Origin: Vespula vulgaris
Taxonomy: Eukaryota; Arthropoda; Insecta; Hymenoptera; Vespidae
Assembly (NCBI RefSeq): GCF_905475345.1
Contig: NC_066587.1
Span: forward strand, 8,609,070-8,673,069
DNA length: 64,000 bases
Direction of reading: 5' to 3'
Part shown: positions 23,152 through 35,917 of the stretch, one piece after another
Layout of the letters: every line of letters begins with the position of its first letter
Position numbering within the stretch: position 1 is the first letter of the stretch
The notes under the pieces: generated by a model
Database searches by the model: none
What the model saw: the letters and a program-made list of their open reading frames with translations, nothing else
Told to the model about the DNA's origin: nothing
Made by a program: the position numbers and the translations under genes

Positions 23152-25128
23152 ACTTTCTCGAAAATCTTCTTGTTCGGGCCGCTCCCGAGATGGAAGATGA
23201 CGTTTAATCGCGCGAGGAGGGAGCGGCTCTCTCGCGCTCTTTTCCCTCTTACTCGGGCCGATCTCCGTCGAAGAAAACGGTAGGACCGGTTTTCTCTCGA
23301 TAGAAGCTCGAGAGAAGCGGGAGGGAAAGAAGAAAGAGAAGAGACGGAGGAAGAAAGGAGAGAGTAAAAAAGGGGGCCGAGATCTTGGACAAAGAAGTCG
23401 AGAGGAGTACTTTTCGGCTTCCTCGATGAACCCGAATCGCTCTAATAGTACCACAGAAAAGAAGAAAGTAGTACTCGTACAACGATGGCCTATATCCGAT
23501 CGATTCGAACGATAAAAAAAAGCACAAATAGTTGACACGTGTTTTCATTTCTATATTTTTTTCTTTTGTCCGTAATAAAATACGTGTTACGTCAACGTAC
23601 GTTTCCTTTTTTTTTATATATCCAATCTCCAAATGGGAAAGCAAAGATCGTAAATGGGAGAATAAGAGAGAAGAAAAAGAAAAAGAAAAATTACGAATAA
23701 TTCTTTCTTTTTCTTTTTTTTTTACATCGATAACGAATCTCGTGTTGTGTGTGCGACATCATTGGCGGCGTCATTGGCGTCGGCACTGGCGGCGCTCGAG
23801 AAGTATAAAGGCCATTGGCCTCCAGCTCGGCGATGCGATGGTGCAGTGTGCACAATCGAGGCGAAGGATCGGCCCGCTAGTGCAAAGGAGAGAGGGAGGG
23901 GGGAGAGAGGGAGAGAGAGAGAGAGAGAGAAGTTACGTGCGTGCATGCGTACGTGAGTGTTCACGTGCGATTTGCGACAGAGAGGGAGGAGGAGAGAGAA
24001 AGAGAGAGAGAGAGAGAGAGGAGAGTGAGAGGAGCCTTCGAGTGCAGATCGTGTGTGGGTCGAGAGAGGAGGAAGGAGTAAAGAGGGAGAAAAAGTAGCA
24101 ATATACATGTATCCATGTGCATACATGTGTGTATGTAGTGTCTACCTCCCACCAGACTGTACGTATCGCAAAGTCAAGAACTTGGCATAGCGACCGAAGT
24201 ACCGGGGTGTAGCCGATGCAATAATGTTACATGTGTAAGCGTTTCATCGGGTAACGGGTAAAATTTTTTGAAAATACTTTCCTCTCGTCGAATCATCGAT
24301 TCCAACCAGTTCAACGGGCTTTCATAGTGACGATTAATATTATATCGTAAAAGTAGGAACCACAATGCAATGTAAGATTTTTATTTTATGAATGAGGAAA
24401 AATTAATCGGATGTTTGCTTTTTTTTTTTTTAAATAAAAACCTTTTTTACACGATACACGGTTATGTTCATGTTTATTCATGGGAAAATGTTTGTGTAAG
24501 AACGTATATCACAATGACCACAAATACTCTAAACAATGATATTTGATTTGCTATATGACTCTATCGTGTCTAGATCACAATGTTACAGAGAACAAAAGCT
24601 GGAACGAACATCTACGGATAATCGTAAAACACATTCGACGATATGTAGTCCGTTATAACGTGTATCACATAGTTTCATCAAGGTAATTAATCCGACGTTA
24701 CCAATCAACGGTGAAAAGCCCCTCTAGCTGTGGATCGCCGCGTAATACATGCAATAACGAGCTAACGTTACGTATAGGTTGCAACATACAACACGTATTA
24801 TATAAATACGTTTCATGTCGATATATTTTTGTATTATATTGTATCATTAACGATATAAAAAGAGAGGAAAGACAAAAAAAAATAAGAAAAAAGAAAAGAA
24901 AAAAAGAAAAGAAAAAAGAAAGCTAATTGCTCCAGCGTTTTTCGGTCGAACCGATCTGTCGAGAAAACTGAAGTAACGCGTGAGAAACATTAGTGGGAGG
25001 GTTGGGAGGGTAAAAGGGAGCAAAGAAAAAGATAAGCAACTGACTGGGTGGCGCGAAGACATCAGACGAGTTTTTCGCACGACGAAACGTCGTTCTCGCT
25101 TCTTTCTTCGTGGGAAGAAGCCACAACC
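23150..25128. other. Non-coding; GA-rich then AT-rich
   Basis: No gene is recognised. Purine-rich sequence at 23310-23390, GA tracts at 23910-23930 and 24000-24021 with g-rich flanks, an AT-rich repeat-free stretch at about 24340-24860, and an A-rich stretch with spaced G at 24873-24920. The 24.34-24.86 kb stretch is one of the few within the domain with no simple repeat. Confidence 0.6.
24000..24021 (+). repeat. (GA)n microsatellite, 22 nt
   Basis: A perfect AG run within purine-rich DNA at 23880-24080. Confidence 0.95.
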
Positions 25129-25150
25129 GAACAACCAACCAACCAACCAT

Positions 25151-25190
<40 letters not shown>

Positions 25191-25204
25191 TCAGTCAGTT
25201 AGCC
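25129..25204 (+). repeat. Compound tetranucleotide array (CAAC)(CAGC)(CAGT)
   Basis: In order: about four caac units, one catc, about nine cagc units, then four cagt units and tagc. All share a 4-bp frame and differ by one base, showing successive spread of variant units. Its open frame reads Gln/Pro/Ser/Thr-rich peptide but is not gene-like. Confidence 0.95.
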
Positions 25205-26468
25205 CTCTTTCTCTTCTCTCTTCTTTCTTTCTTTCTCTCTCTCTAACTGAGAGAACGTCGATGGAACAACGTACGCCGTTCGTTCTCGCTCGGAGAAATA
25301 ACGGGAAGAAAAATCGCGTTCGAAAGAGTGCGACATATGCGGATATTCCGTTAAAGAGAGAAGATCTCTACACTATTTACTTCTTCAATTTGTTCTCTTT
25401 CTATTTTCAAAAACGATTTTCCAATTTCTCCTCGATCAAAATTTCTCGATACATGCAGAAATATCAAAATTATGTTTGGAAAAGTATCATCAATGTCAAG
25501 AGATCTAATAAGGATTTCGTTGTAATAATAGGAAGATTTGATTTCCCAGGAGTCATGTGAAATCGAAGCAGGGGGAGATTTGAAGGAGAAGATCGTAGAA
25601 GATCACGGAGAAGATCCAAGGTGCATCGTTGCGGCATCTATTATTAGAATGAAGATACCCGAGACGCGAGCAACGTGTGATGCTTCATAAATATAAATTC
25701 GGCTGCATAATCGATGAAAGGGAATATGACATAGAGCACGCACGAGACAATCCGAATGAACCGACCAGCAGCCTGAATCACTCATCGTCTCTCGAATTTC
25801 ACAAACGCGAAACAGCCTTTCCTAGAACGAACAATGAAATCGTAAAGCAATGAAGGTAGAATAAGGGGAGGGAGAGAGAGAGAAATAGGAGGGAGAGGAG
25901 AGAGAGAGAGAGCTGGATATACCGATAAATCAAGAGAATATCAAGGTTCTGAGCGTAAACTTTAAACGTGACCGACCGTCGCGGTTTCTGAAATGTCAAA
26001 TTGACGCGGTTGACTCGAACAACGAATGAAATTTCTTACCTCGAAAGGAAAGGTCGATGGCCTCTCGATAATGGTCTCTCTCTTTTCTCTATATTCATCT
26101 TCAAATAACAAGTTAATCCTTCGGGAAACTTCATGATTAGCTACCCTTGTCCTTCGTATTATTAATATAATATTACTCTATCAAAATGTTTGAATCGAAC
26201 ACGGAAAGATTATAGATGATCGCTACTTTAAATATTTTCGATAATATAATCTACTGATACGAAAATTTATCCGGTATATTCCTAATTCGAAAATTGTGAT
26301 GGTGGATATATATAGTTTGTCTTTGTCATAGACTAATCGATCATCAATCGACTTGGAGTTCTCAAACTTGGTAGGAAAAGGAGAGCCATTTTCGCGCCCC
26401 AATAAACTTGGCGCCTAGATGAAGGTTTATCCCGAAGGGCAAAACGACGAGCCCTTTAACGAGAAGAA

Positions 26469-26491
26469 GAGAGAGAGAGAGAGAGAGAGAA
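26469..26491 (+). repeat. (GA)n microsatellite, 23 nt
   Basis: A perfect core followed by interrupted GA sequence to 26545. Confidence 0.95.
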
Positions 26492-27678
26492 ATAAAGAGA
26501 GAAGAGAAAGAGACGAGAAAGAGAGAGAAGAGAGAGAAAGAGAATGACGTGGAACGGGATAAGGTCGTATCCTGGCCTCACGGCCCGTTAGTCCGACTAA
26601 CGACATTCAAATTCCATTAGGGTACCACGATGTGCGCCTGACAACTTTCCGATTACAGATACTCCCTTTCTCTCTTCTGTCGTTTTCTCGTGAGAGAGAA
26701 ATAAATTCGAGGGCGAGAAACAGAAGCGTCGAGGAAGAAAGATGCTCTCCTGTAGACGACTCTCTTGTCGGCACCCGAGATGAGATGTGTCAAGAACAAA
26801 CAGCTCGATGGACTCATTGTCTCTCTAACTCTCTCTCTCTCTCTCTGAAAATCTATAGATACTTTGGTTAAAATCTTGGACAGAGATGAAATAAGAAAGA
26901 GAAATAGCGAGACTGTTTCGATCAAAACTATTTTCCCATTGAGAAGATCGTATTCTAATTTTCTTTGTAAACGAATAATTAAAGTACCGAAAGCGATATA
27001 GCTTCTAAATTTCTGATTATAATCTCCTGCGACAGGGTATCGATCCTACACAATGCTCATAAAAACTTTTTGACCCTCCGAGCTACGGTCGACTTGGATG
27101 GTATCTCTCACCCTTCCCCTTCCTAGAAGTAGACGACTTCGAAACTTCGAAGACGTCGCTTGTTGTTACCCTTCCAAATAATGCAAATGTATCTTTCATC
27201 CAGACACGATCGAGACTGGATGAGAGAAAAGTCAAGCGATTAATAAATAACGAGATAAACGCTTCAATTTCAAAGACGATAAAGTGAGATTGCTTCAACG
27301 AAATAAAAAATTATCTCGATAAGGTAATACTGAATTATATTTTTTGTATTCTTCAATACAAAAAGAAAAGTATAAAAATTAAAATTAAAAAGAATAAAAG
27401 GATCTTTCCCGGTTAATTGAGACTTCTCATATCGAACTCGTGAAGTAGTGCCCTGCACACGCTATCGCGAAATAAAAATTGAAGTCTGCATAACGGTCGA
27501 GCCTTTAATAAGACAGAACGTTCGGATTTCTGTTAATGAAAGAGGCAAGACATAAAAGTTCGATTTCTCTCTCTTTCTCTTTCGCACACATTTATGAACA
27601 ACCTATATTACCGGTACAACTGACTCTCTCGAAATCTTATCTTCGACTGGTACTTCAAGAAACTCGAACTCGTACGTA

Positions 27679-27686
<8 letters not shown>

Positions 27687-27711
<25 letters not shown>
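27687..27711 (+). repeat. (CA)n microsatellite, 25 nt
   Basis: A perfect AC run preceded by acacat. CA repeats are rare here relative to GA. Confidence 0.96.
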
Positions 27712-27712
<1 letters not shown>

Positions 27713-28558
27713 TAAACAGACACGCACGGCGCGCGCTCGCACGTACATCTCCGATCGACTAAGGGGAAAATGTATTTGCATATAAATATAAGTAAAAAGT
27801 GTATTTGCATTTAAATGTCCGATGCGAAGGGTCTCCCGTGGTCCTCGACGAGCGTCGACGACGTCCTCTTGGATCGGAAAGTTCGTCGAATAAAAGTAGT
27901 CGAAGGAGATCGCGAAGTCGTTGATGTAGGAAGGTAATAAAGACCATTGGAGAGGGAGGAAATTAAGAGGGGGAGGAGGAAAGAAAAAAGTGGTACGAGA
28001 GGGCTTTGCGAAATTAGCTATAAAATGTCAAACCCCCTTCTTCGATTGGTTCCATTTATCCTCACTTTGAAAAAAAAAGTCTTTAAAGATCGAAGCAGTG
28101 GGGAAAAAAGTGAAAATAAAATATCCCCGTATTTCTCCGAGTGTATATACGTGCGAGAAAGAGAACATCGTCAAAGGTTTTCACTTCAAAGGGAAACGAA
28201 GCATTTAACACTTTCGATCCCTTCGCGCGAGAACTTTTTACCTCGCGACAAAATTACATAGGGATTATATATCAAAATAAGACGAGTAAAGATGAGTTCA
28301 ACTTCGGTTGAAGTACTTTCGAATAAGAACTGTTTTTGTAAACGATCGTTAAAGGAAAGAGAAAAATAGATGAGAGAAATGAACGAGATGCAGAGAGAAT
28401 ATGATCTTTTGCATTCGTGTCGTGAGAAAGGCGATAAAATTTCAATTAACTGCTCGCCTTGAAGAAGCAACTTTGAGAATCCTATGGAGTGTATGAAACT
28501 GTATATATATATGTGTGCGAGGCGTGTATCTATGTATACTATGTGAGAAAGTGGGAGG

Positions 28559-28563
<5 letters not shown>

Positions 28564-28594
<31 letters not shown>
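28564..28594 (+). repeat. (GA)n microsatellite, 31 nt
   Basis: A perfect AG run ending in aatattg. Confidence 0.97.
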
Positions 28595-28598
<4 letters not shown>

Positions 28599-29278
28599 TG
28601 TGGATCGCGTAAATCGCATCTCGCAGTACATGCGGAGTAATTAGACCGCCATTGGGATTGGTTCGGCTAGCATTTACGGGAGCGAGGATCTCCCTGGTTA
28701 AATGGAAATCGATGGCCACTCAAGGATTTCCTGTAAATTAAACCACGACGTGTGTTTCTGGCGTGAAAGCTATTAACGGTACGAAAATCGTTCTTTGGTG
28801 TTACCCCATTAGACCATTGTTTCTCTTCGTCTATTTTCCGAACAAAATACACACGACCTTTCTATTCTTAATTATTCGCGTTAACGATATAAATCTGACG
28901 TGTTTTTCTTTCTTCTTTTTTTCTTTGTTACGAAATAATTAAAAATCAGGTGTAGGACCAAATCGTAATTATGACATCAAATAATTATAGAATCTTTTCA
29001 AGTGATATAATGTACATATCAGATATGAAAATCGTTATGATCAGATATATATAACAATCACAAAACAAAATATCGTAATTCAATACTAAAAATATCAAGA
29101 TACTTTGTCGTCTATAAATAACTAGCCTATATGGCTGAACGATAAATAGGAATTTTGCATAAACTACTTTTATCGACTTTATGCTTAAAGAATCACGCGG
29201 GAATGATAGCAAGAAGTATGTAGATGCATGGTTAACGTAAACTCGTTCGATCTTTTTCGCTCTCTTTCATAAATAAAC

Positions 29279-29282
<4 letters not shown>
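28595..29282. other. AT-rich non-coding linker
   Basis: No gene is recognised. AT-rich and free of simple repeats apart from a short T/C stretch near 28905-28925. Confidence 0.6.

Positions 29283-29309
<27 letters not shown>
29283..29309 (+). repeat. (CT)n microsatellite, 27 nt
   Basis: A perfect TC run, about 65 bp upstream of the TATATAAG motif at 29373. Confidence 0.97.
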
Positions 29310-29372
29310 TTAACTCCCACCACATCTCGCTCCTACTTGGTTTCTAGAGTATGAGCAGACCTCCAAACAACT

Positions 29373-29380
29373 TATATAAG
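29373..29380 (+). promoter_or_regulatory. Candidate TATA box between two CT tracts
   Basis: TATATAAG followed by a 75-bp repeat-free, less AT-rich stretch (29381-29483), flanked on both sides by CT tracts, which on the other strand are GAGA elements. TATA plus GAGA elements is a familiar insect promoter combination. No initiator match at the expected distance and no clear downstream coding sequence were seen. Confidence 0.22.
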
Positions 29381-29483
29381 CTCCCCACTGGTTGCTTTGC
29401 TACCTTGAAGCCGGTCGTTGCCGCTGTCTCTTGCAACTGCACTGGCGTATACATCGAAAGATTTTCTAACTGACGGCCGTCGA

Positions 29484-29508
29484 TCTCTCTCTCTCTCTCT
29501 CTCTCTCT
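29484..29508 (+). repeat. (CT)n microsatellite, 25 nt
   Basis: A perfect TC run continuing as tttttctctttctcttt. Confidence 0.96.
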
Positions 29509-30050
29509 TTTTCTCTTTCTCTTTCTCTCCCGTCTTTACTCCTTACCAGCAACTAGTATCGCCATTGACTGACGTAGACAAACACGATTAGACTCATGCT
29601 CGCTTCCACGCTAGTTTCTATCGCCATCACGATAAATATAAATCTTCCTTCGTTGTTCTTATTATCATCAAGGGTTTTATTTTTTATTTCAAGGAACTAA
29701 CGACAAAATGAACATTTTTTAATCAGAAGCCTTTGAAATATCCAGAATGAACGTTATAATCCGCTCATCAACCTTCAAAGCGATTATAAACATCAAATTA
29801 ATCAAAGCGAATTAATCACGCATCCCCGTAGTAGACGGCAAACGATGCTTGTCTCTCAAATATTTAACTAGACAATGCGATGATGGCAATGGTTCGCATT
29901 GAAAATACGATTACTTCGGTGGTTAATCAAAGCTAATTCTCACGAACACGATTCGTGTAAATTGTTTCCCCGAAATCTCGATGCGGAGAGAGACTCCGAA
30001 CGATCTAATTTCGTGGCGACGTGACCAGAGGCACCCTATCTTTATCCCTT

Positions 30051-30069
30051 TCTCTCTCTCTCTCTCTCT
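30051..30069 (+). repeat. (CT)n microsatellite, 19 nt
   Basis: A short perfect TC run. Confidence 0.95.
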
Positions 30070-30291
30070 GTTATTCTCGTTCGTTCGCTTGCTCGCTCTT
30101 ACTCTCGCTCACGTGTCCACCACCCTCCGAGCTCGCGTGCTTCGATCGATTCTAACGCGAGAGGCTTACGACGGACGATCACCCTCATATAAATCACGGC
30201 TTCTTCGTCCCCAACGGGGTGTTAAGGACGACGAGAACGGCATTTTCGATAAAAGTCGGCACGCTGTGCGATAAAATCCGCTTTAACTCAG

Positions 30292-30365
30292 GTCTCACCT
30301 ACACCTACGCTAAAGACGAAGACATCTACGACGGCGAGCACAAAGAAAAGTGTCTGCTACCATCT
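30292..30365 (+). other. Weak internal-exon candidate
   Basis: The segment is bounded by ctttaactcag (possible acceptor) and ctGTAAAAG (possible donor). Its open frame reads LTYTYAKDEDIYDGEHKEKC. The frame is varied and free of simple repeats, with purine-first, pyrimidine-last codons (gac, tac, ggc, cac), unlike the repeat-derived frames nearby. No family is recognised and the two splice signals are only minimal matches. Chance is the more likely explanation. Confidence 0.12.
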
Positions 30366-32023
30366 GTAAAAGTAGGAAAGTACTTCTCTTTCTCTTCTTC
30401 TTTTACTTGACACGCTCGTCGTAGAGTAGGACTTTGAAGAAAGAAACGCCACTTTGTGTTCTTATTTACCTGCAACAGAAAGAAAAGATCGATCAGAGGA
30501 AGTCGTCGGTAAAACGATCTATATTGTTAATGGATCGAAATCTCTGCTGTTCTGATATAACTTACGATTATTAAAGTGCCTTAGGAATATTCTATTCATT
30601 CTTTTTTCAATATTCTTATTCTCTTTCTTTTTTTTCTTTATTCTTTTTAACATAGAGCCATTTGCAAGATCGATGTGACACGCGTGTATTATAAGGATTT
30701 CATTGGAAACAGTACAGAGAATAAAGAAATTCTAAGGTTTGTTCATAAAAAAAAAAAAGAAAGAAAGAAAACAGATCGAGAGAGAAAGAGAGAGAAAGAG
30801 ATTTAAATAGAATTTCGCAGGAGCCCAAGATATATCGTCCGTGAAGCGCCTACAAGAAAAGGCCGTGAAGTAAAGTGCGCGTGACCCGCTGCGCATATTA
30901 TACAATATTCCTCTATAAACGTGTGCCTACGTACATGTACCTACGTGCACACATACGACATTATATGGCCTGGACCCGACGTTGATTTACTTTTCACGCT
31001 CGACTAAACGTCATAAAGCGCAATAATAAAACGCGTGACACGTCTACGGTGCGCAGCGTAAACGATAACACCTTCGCTCGTATCTTACGGGAAATGCTAA
31101 TAATAATAATATTACTAATAAAAAAAAAAGAAAAACTTAAGAAAAGGTCGCACCGGAAAAGAGAAAAAAAACACTGAAAAAGATTTTAAAGCCTTGGATA
31201 AATATACTTAGAGGGAAATCACGTGTACGGAATTTTTAAACTTCACAATTGCACGAATTTAACATGTTGAATGTTATGAGGGACATAACACGTAACAGGT
31301 ATTCAATTTTATAGACTTTATTTCAATTATTTTCAAGGTTTCTTTATGTACATAACATTTTCAAAGTATATTTCTTAATAAGAGCAAAGTCTAATGCGGA
31401 ACTAATGACGAGTACTTTTTCGAAATCTAATCTTTTAAAAAAGATATGAACATTGATAGATGAGTATAATCGATTTATGATGAAATAACTTGGCAGTAAA
31501 CCTATTAACGCGAAATGAAATAAAATTTACAAAATTTACAATAAAATTTGCAATGAAAGAATTTACAATAAAATTAAAAAAAGAAAAAAGAAAGAAAAAA
31601 ATCTAGACCCAACGAGATGCACCGTTGGATGTCTACGCTTATGATTTCAGCTTTTCCCAAGGAATTGTAAGTCTCATACATACACGTTCGTTACGAAACA
31701 TTCTGTATATAAAAATAGAAGATAAAAAGAAGACGAAGATCTCTTCATCGATTGCAATAAAGCCTCGGATGACGAGAGTATCATAATTTCGTTATTAGGA
31801 GTATGTTTCGTACGTGTACGCGCGCTATAATAAGAGGAAATATGTAGTATGCCTATGTGAGAAAGAGAGAGAGATACAGAACATTCCAGTGATTTTAGCG
31901 GCGTAACGAAAAGGCAACCCGGTAAAGGATTTACAGTCAATATCTTGCCGGCGTCTACGCGTTTTGCGAGCGTTCGTAAGTTTAATGACCTCAGCCGTAA
32001 TAATTTTCGTGCCAAGAAATGGT
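30366..32023. other. Non-coding, AT-rich
   Basis: No gene is recognised. It contains a perfect 7-bp inverted repeat at 31272-31290, an imperfect AT-rich repeat of atttacaataaa units at 31520-31576, and A/G-rich stretches near 30748-30800 and 31575-31600. Confidence 0.6.
31272..31290. other. Perfect short hairpin, 7-bp arms
   Basis: TGTTATG, loop aggga, CATAACA. It is too short for a miRNA precursor and may be chance. Confidence 0.6.
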
Positions 32024-32104
32024 GAGAGTGTGTATGTACGCGCGCATGCACCAAACACACATACATACGTACACACACGTACACACATACACACATACGC
32101 GCGT
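32024..32104 (+). repeat. Interrupted (AC)n/(TACA)n repeat region
   Basis: It begins tgtgtatgtacgcgcgca and continues as acacacatacatacgtacac-type sequence to tacgcgcg. The TG-rich left part and CA-rich right part are opposite in sense, giving partial inverted symmetry. Confidence 0.85.
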
Positions 32105-32152
32105 TGATAATCGTCGAACAGATCACGAGTTCCTCGTGCGCCTCTCTCTTTC

Positions 32153-33045
<893 letters not shown>

Positions 33046-33086
<41 letters not shown>
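33046..33086 (+). repeat. (GA)n microsatellite, 41 nt
   Basis: A perfect AG run in AT-rich context. Confidence 0.97.
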
Positions 33087-33093
<7 letters not shown>

Positions 33094-33229
33094 GACATAC
33101 GTTTGGATTGTCATAAAATTGTCGAGGAGTGTTGAGCAAGATCAACACGATCGATCAATCACGCGGAACGATCTATCCTATTATTGAAGACCATTGTGTC
33201 ACAGGTACAACGACCCTCCTTCCTACCTC

Positions 33230-33292
33230 CCACCCTCCCTCCCTCCCCCTCTCTCTCTCTCTCTATACATATATACATGCATATATATATAT
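33230..33292 (+). repeat. Compound (CCCT)(CT)(TA) repeat
   Basis: Ccctccctccctcccc, then a CT run to about 33264, then tatacatatatacatgcatatatatatat to 33292. Three repeat types are chained without spacers. Confidence 0.9.
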
Positions 33293-34130
33293 CTTTCTCT
33301 TTAATGTATACCCTTTTTTTAAAGCTGCACCTGTTCTTGGTGCAACAATGTTACCCTTCTTGCCACATCCCTCGACCAAAGAAAACGACCTTCCGGGCCA
33401 GCAGTTTTGATCGTACGACCGATCTATACGAAAACTACAACGAATTACATTATTATAGACTCACTTCCTCTTTAACATATCATAAAGGATCTTTAGCTGA
33501 TTCGAGCAAATGACTCACAATCGAATTCTTTAGTAACATATACCCTTCTCTTTGGACTTTGAACTTTGCTATCAATTGACTGAAGATAAAAATGAAGTTT
33601 ATTTAATTTGATTACGTAACTATCTTTTTCTATTGTTCTAATCATCCGTTTATGAAAATATTATGTAAATTAATTGATGACGATTCATCACTGTCAATAT
33701 TTTTTCTCGCTTCGTGGCTTGGTAAAAAAAAAAGAAAAGAAAAAAGAAAAAAAAATAGAAAAAAAATTGCAAATCGTAGCGGAAGGTGGATGCGGTTGGT
33801 GAGGTCGACGGAAGTGCGGACCACCGGAAGACTTTCCTGGAGAAGGGAAATAGAAAGGGTGGGAAGACGCAGCAAGCTGCGGAAATGGAGGATCCGGAAT
33901 GAAAGAGGGGTGTGGCGAGTGACAGAACGAGGAGCGAGAAAATGGCCCGAATCGAGAGGGTGTGTAAAAAAGAGAAAGAGAGAGAAGAAAGAAGCAGCTG
34001 CTCGAGTATTTTGCGAATTTTGCTTCGAGGCATTAAACGAGACCCTTTGCACTCCACCACCACCCATCGTCGTCGTCCTTCGGCGTCTTTCTTTTTCTTG
34101 TTTCCTCTCCGATGCCTCGAAAGGCTGAGA

Positions 34131-34136
<6 letters not shown>
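33293..34136. other. Non-coding, A-rich patch
   Basis: No gene is recognised. An A-rich stretch lies at 33724-33770. A 274-codon minus-strand frame covers 33642-34466 but depends on reading through this A-rich patch and the GA tract at 34137-34171. Confidence 0.55.

Positions 34137-34171
<35 letters not shown>
34137..34171 (+). repeat. (GA)n microsatellite, 35 nt
   Basis: A perfect AG run. Confidence 0.97.
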
Positions 34172-34174
<3 letters not shown>

Positions 34175-34594
34175 TTAAAAACGCGAGAACCTTCTTGCCC
34201 TTGGCTAAACTCGATTTTATTTTTCGCAGTCTCTTGATGGCTCTTAATGCAAGAAAAAAAGGATAACTCTTCCAAAGATCTCCGAACAATTTTTCTTTTT
34301 TACTTTCCATAAGGAGAATCCTCGAAGATCGATCTTCTTTCGATGTCGGACAAAAATAATATATTACTATTGGAATCGAGAGAAAGTTTGATCTCGTACG
34401 AACATAAGAGGAGAAGCGTACAGTGGAAGTGCCAAATGGTTGCCTTTTTCGTCGACAAGGGAGCACTCTACTGGTCTTCTCTCGGCGTTGCTTTTTGTCA
34501 TCCGCTACTAAAGTTTTATTTAAACCGTCTACTCGTGTGTCGAGACGCTCAGTAAAATGATCGATTAACGGGCAGGAAACTGAAAGGTCCTGTT

Positions 34595-34617
34595 ACACAC
34601 ACGCACACACACACACA
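34595..34617 (+). repeat. (CA)n microsatellite, interrupted
   Basis: Acacacacgcacacacacacaca: a CA run with one cg interruption. Confidence 0.93.
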
Positions 34618-35444
34618 AAACAAAGTCCCTAACGTTTCTGCTTATACAAGGAAGATCTCGAGTCGCTCTAACTCGATCTTCAAATTTCTTTTTCAAAGTC
34701 GATAACTATGAACGTATCCATCAAAATGCTTTCGGAAAAATCGGATGTAACGCTCGTCGTAACGAGAAGTAACGATCTCGAAATCCTTCGTTGAGAGGAA
34801 AAGCGTGTCAGAAGTGAAATGAAATAGAAAAACGTGGAATGTGCGAAAGGTTTATATGCTTGTCCTTTGAAAGGTTCGCGGGTTCTAACGGCAAACCGAT
34901 AGAGAGAAAACTATGTCTCTTAACGCGAAAGCAAGAAAACTTTCTATCATCTTTCTCTCTTCTAATCCTACACGACCCTCGTAAACCAACTTCGAGAAGG
35001 AACTTTCTCGTTAATCGAATATCCGTGCTGGTCTATTGACTGCGCCGAGATGATAAGACAAAAGAGGAACAAAAGAAAAGAAACGTTATCGCGATACCCG
35101 CTTAAAAGACCAAAACAAAAAAGGAAGAGACGAAACGATTTACGATGAGTGAGAAAATACTATTACTTTTTTCACCCTTCAAAGTTTCTTGCTGGCACAA
35201 GAATGGGGCAGAGCGCGCCAACCGGATCTAAACATTTTTCTTCTACATTAGTCACGGAGATATGACGACACAACAATGACTTGGCTTTAATTAGGCGAAT
35301 AGAAGAGAGAAGAGAAAAGAGGGAAGAAAAAGTAAAGGTAATTACAGGTGTTAAACGTCCGGTCAACATTTGATCGTTAGATAGAGATCAAATATACACC
35401 GTCCTACTCGAAATCAAAGAGGGTTTGTTTTCTCGCAAGCGTAA

Positions 35445-35476
35445 GCAAACAAACAAACAACCAACCAACCAACCAA
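35445..35476 (+). repeat. (CAAA)(CAAC) tetranucleotide array
   Basis: Caaacaaacaaacaaccaac-type sequence: caaa units followed by caac units. It echoes the caac portion of the array at 25129-25204. Confidence 0.93.
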
Positions 35477-35894
35477 TTCCGCAAACTTTATTCACTTTGT
35501 TCTAATTTTCAAGAGAATGGTTAGAAAGAGAACGGAGGGGGTAGGTAAAAAGGATACAGTCATCGATAGGGCTATTCTTCCTTCCGAGGGACACTCTGGA
35601 AGACAAAGGGGACACGTACCGGGCAACGGGGAAGGATTATGAGCGATGAAATAGCGTATTAAGGGTCTCGTATACCCTCCCATTCGAGAGAGTCGCGCAC
35701 CTGCCACTCGTTCCGGCTCAATTCGGGACTCTTTCGGGGTTTCACGAGAATGAGATTGTTTCTCTCTTTTCATTCTTCTTTCTCTTTCTCTGTTACAACA
35801 GGCACACGATCCTTCGGTCACGAATTTCATCTCTTCGAGAAGTAGACAAGCGTATCCGATAGCCGCTTATTGGATTTGCCAGAGACATTCTCTA

Positions 35895-35917
35895 TCTCTC
35901 TCTCTCTCTCTCTCTCT
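35895..35917 (+). repeat. (CT)n microsatellite, 23 nt
   Basis: A perfect TC run. Confidence 0.96.

Larger units (their letters stand above)
25205..28563. other. Non-coding; scattered GA/CT, CA repeat
   Basis: No gene is recognised. It contains purine-rich 25865-25912, a GA block at 26461-26545 with a perfect core at 26469-26491, a CT tract at 26829-26846, and the CA repeat at 27687-27711. The rest is AT-rich linker. Confidence 0.6.

Noticed and set aside
22726..23283. 185-codon plus-strand open frame
   Set aside because: It crosses the CT tracts at 22743-22809 and 23092-23149, which contribute long Ser-Leu runs without stops. The remaining parts show no recognisable domain.
23532..24098. 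188-codon plus-strand frame
   Set aside because: Its second half is Arg/Glu from GA tracts, and the other strand is also open. No domain recognised.
33642..34466. 274-codon minus-strand open frame, the longest in the window
   Set aside because: It reads through an A-rich patch (poly-Phe/Leu) and the GA tract at 34137-34171 (Ser-Leu). Overlapping frames are open too, as expected for skewed DNA. No family resemblance.
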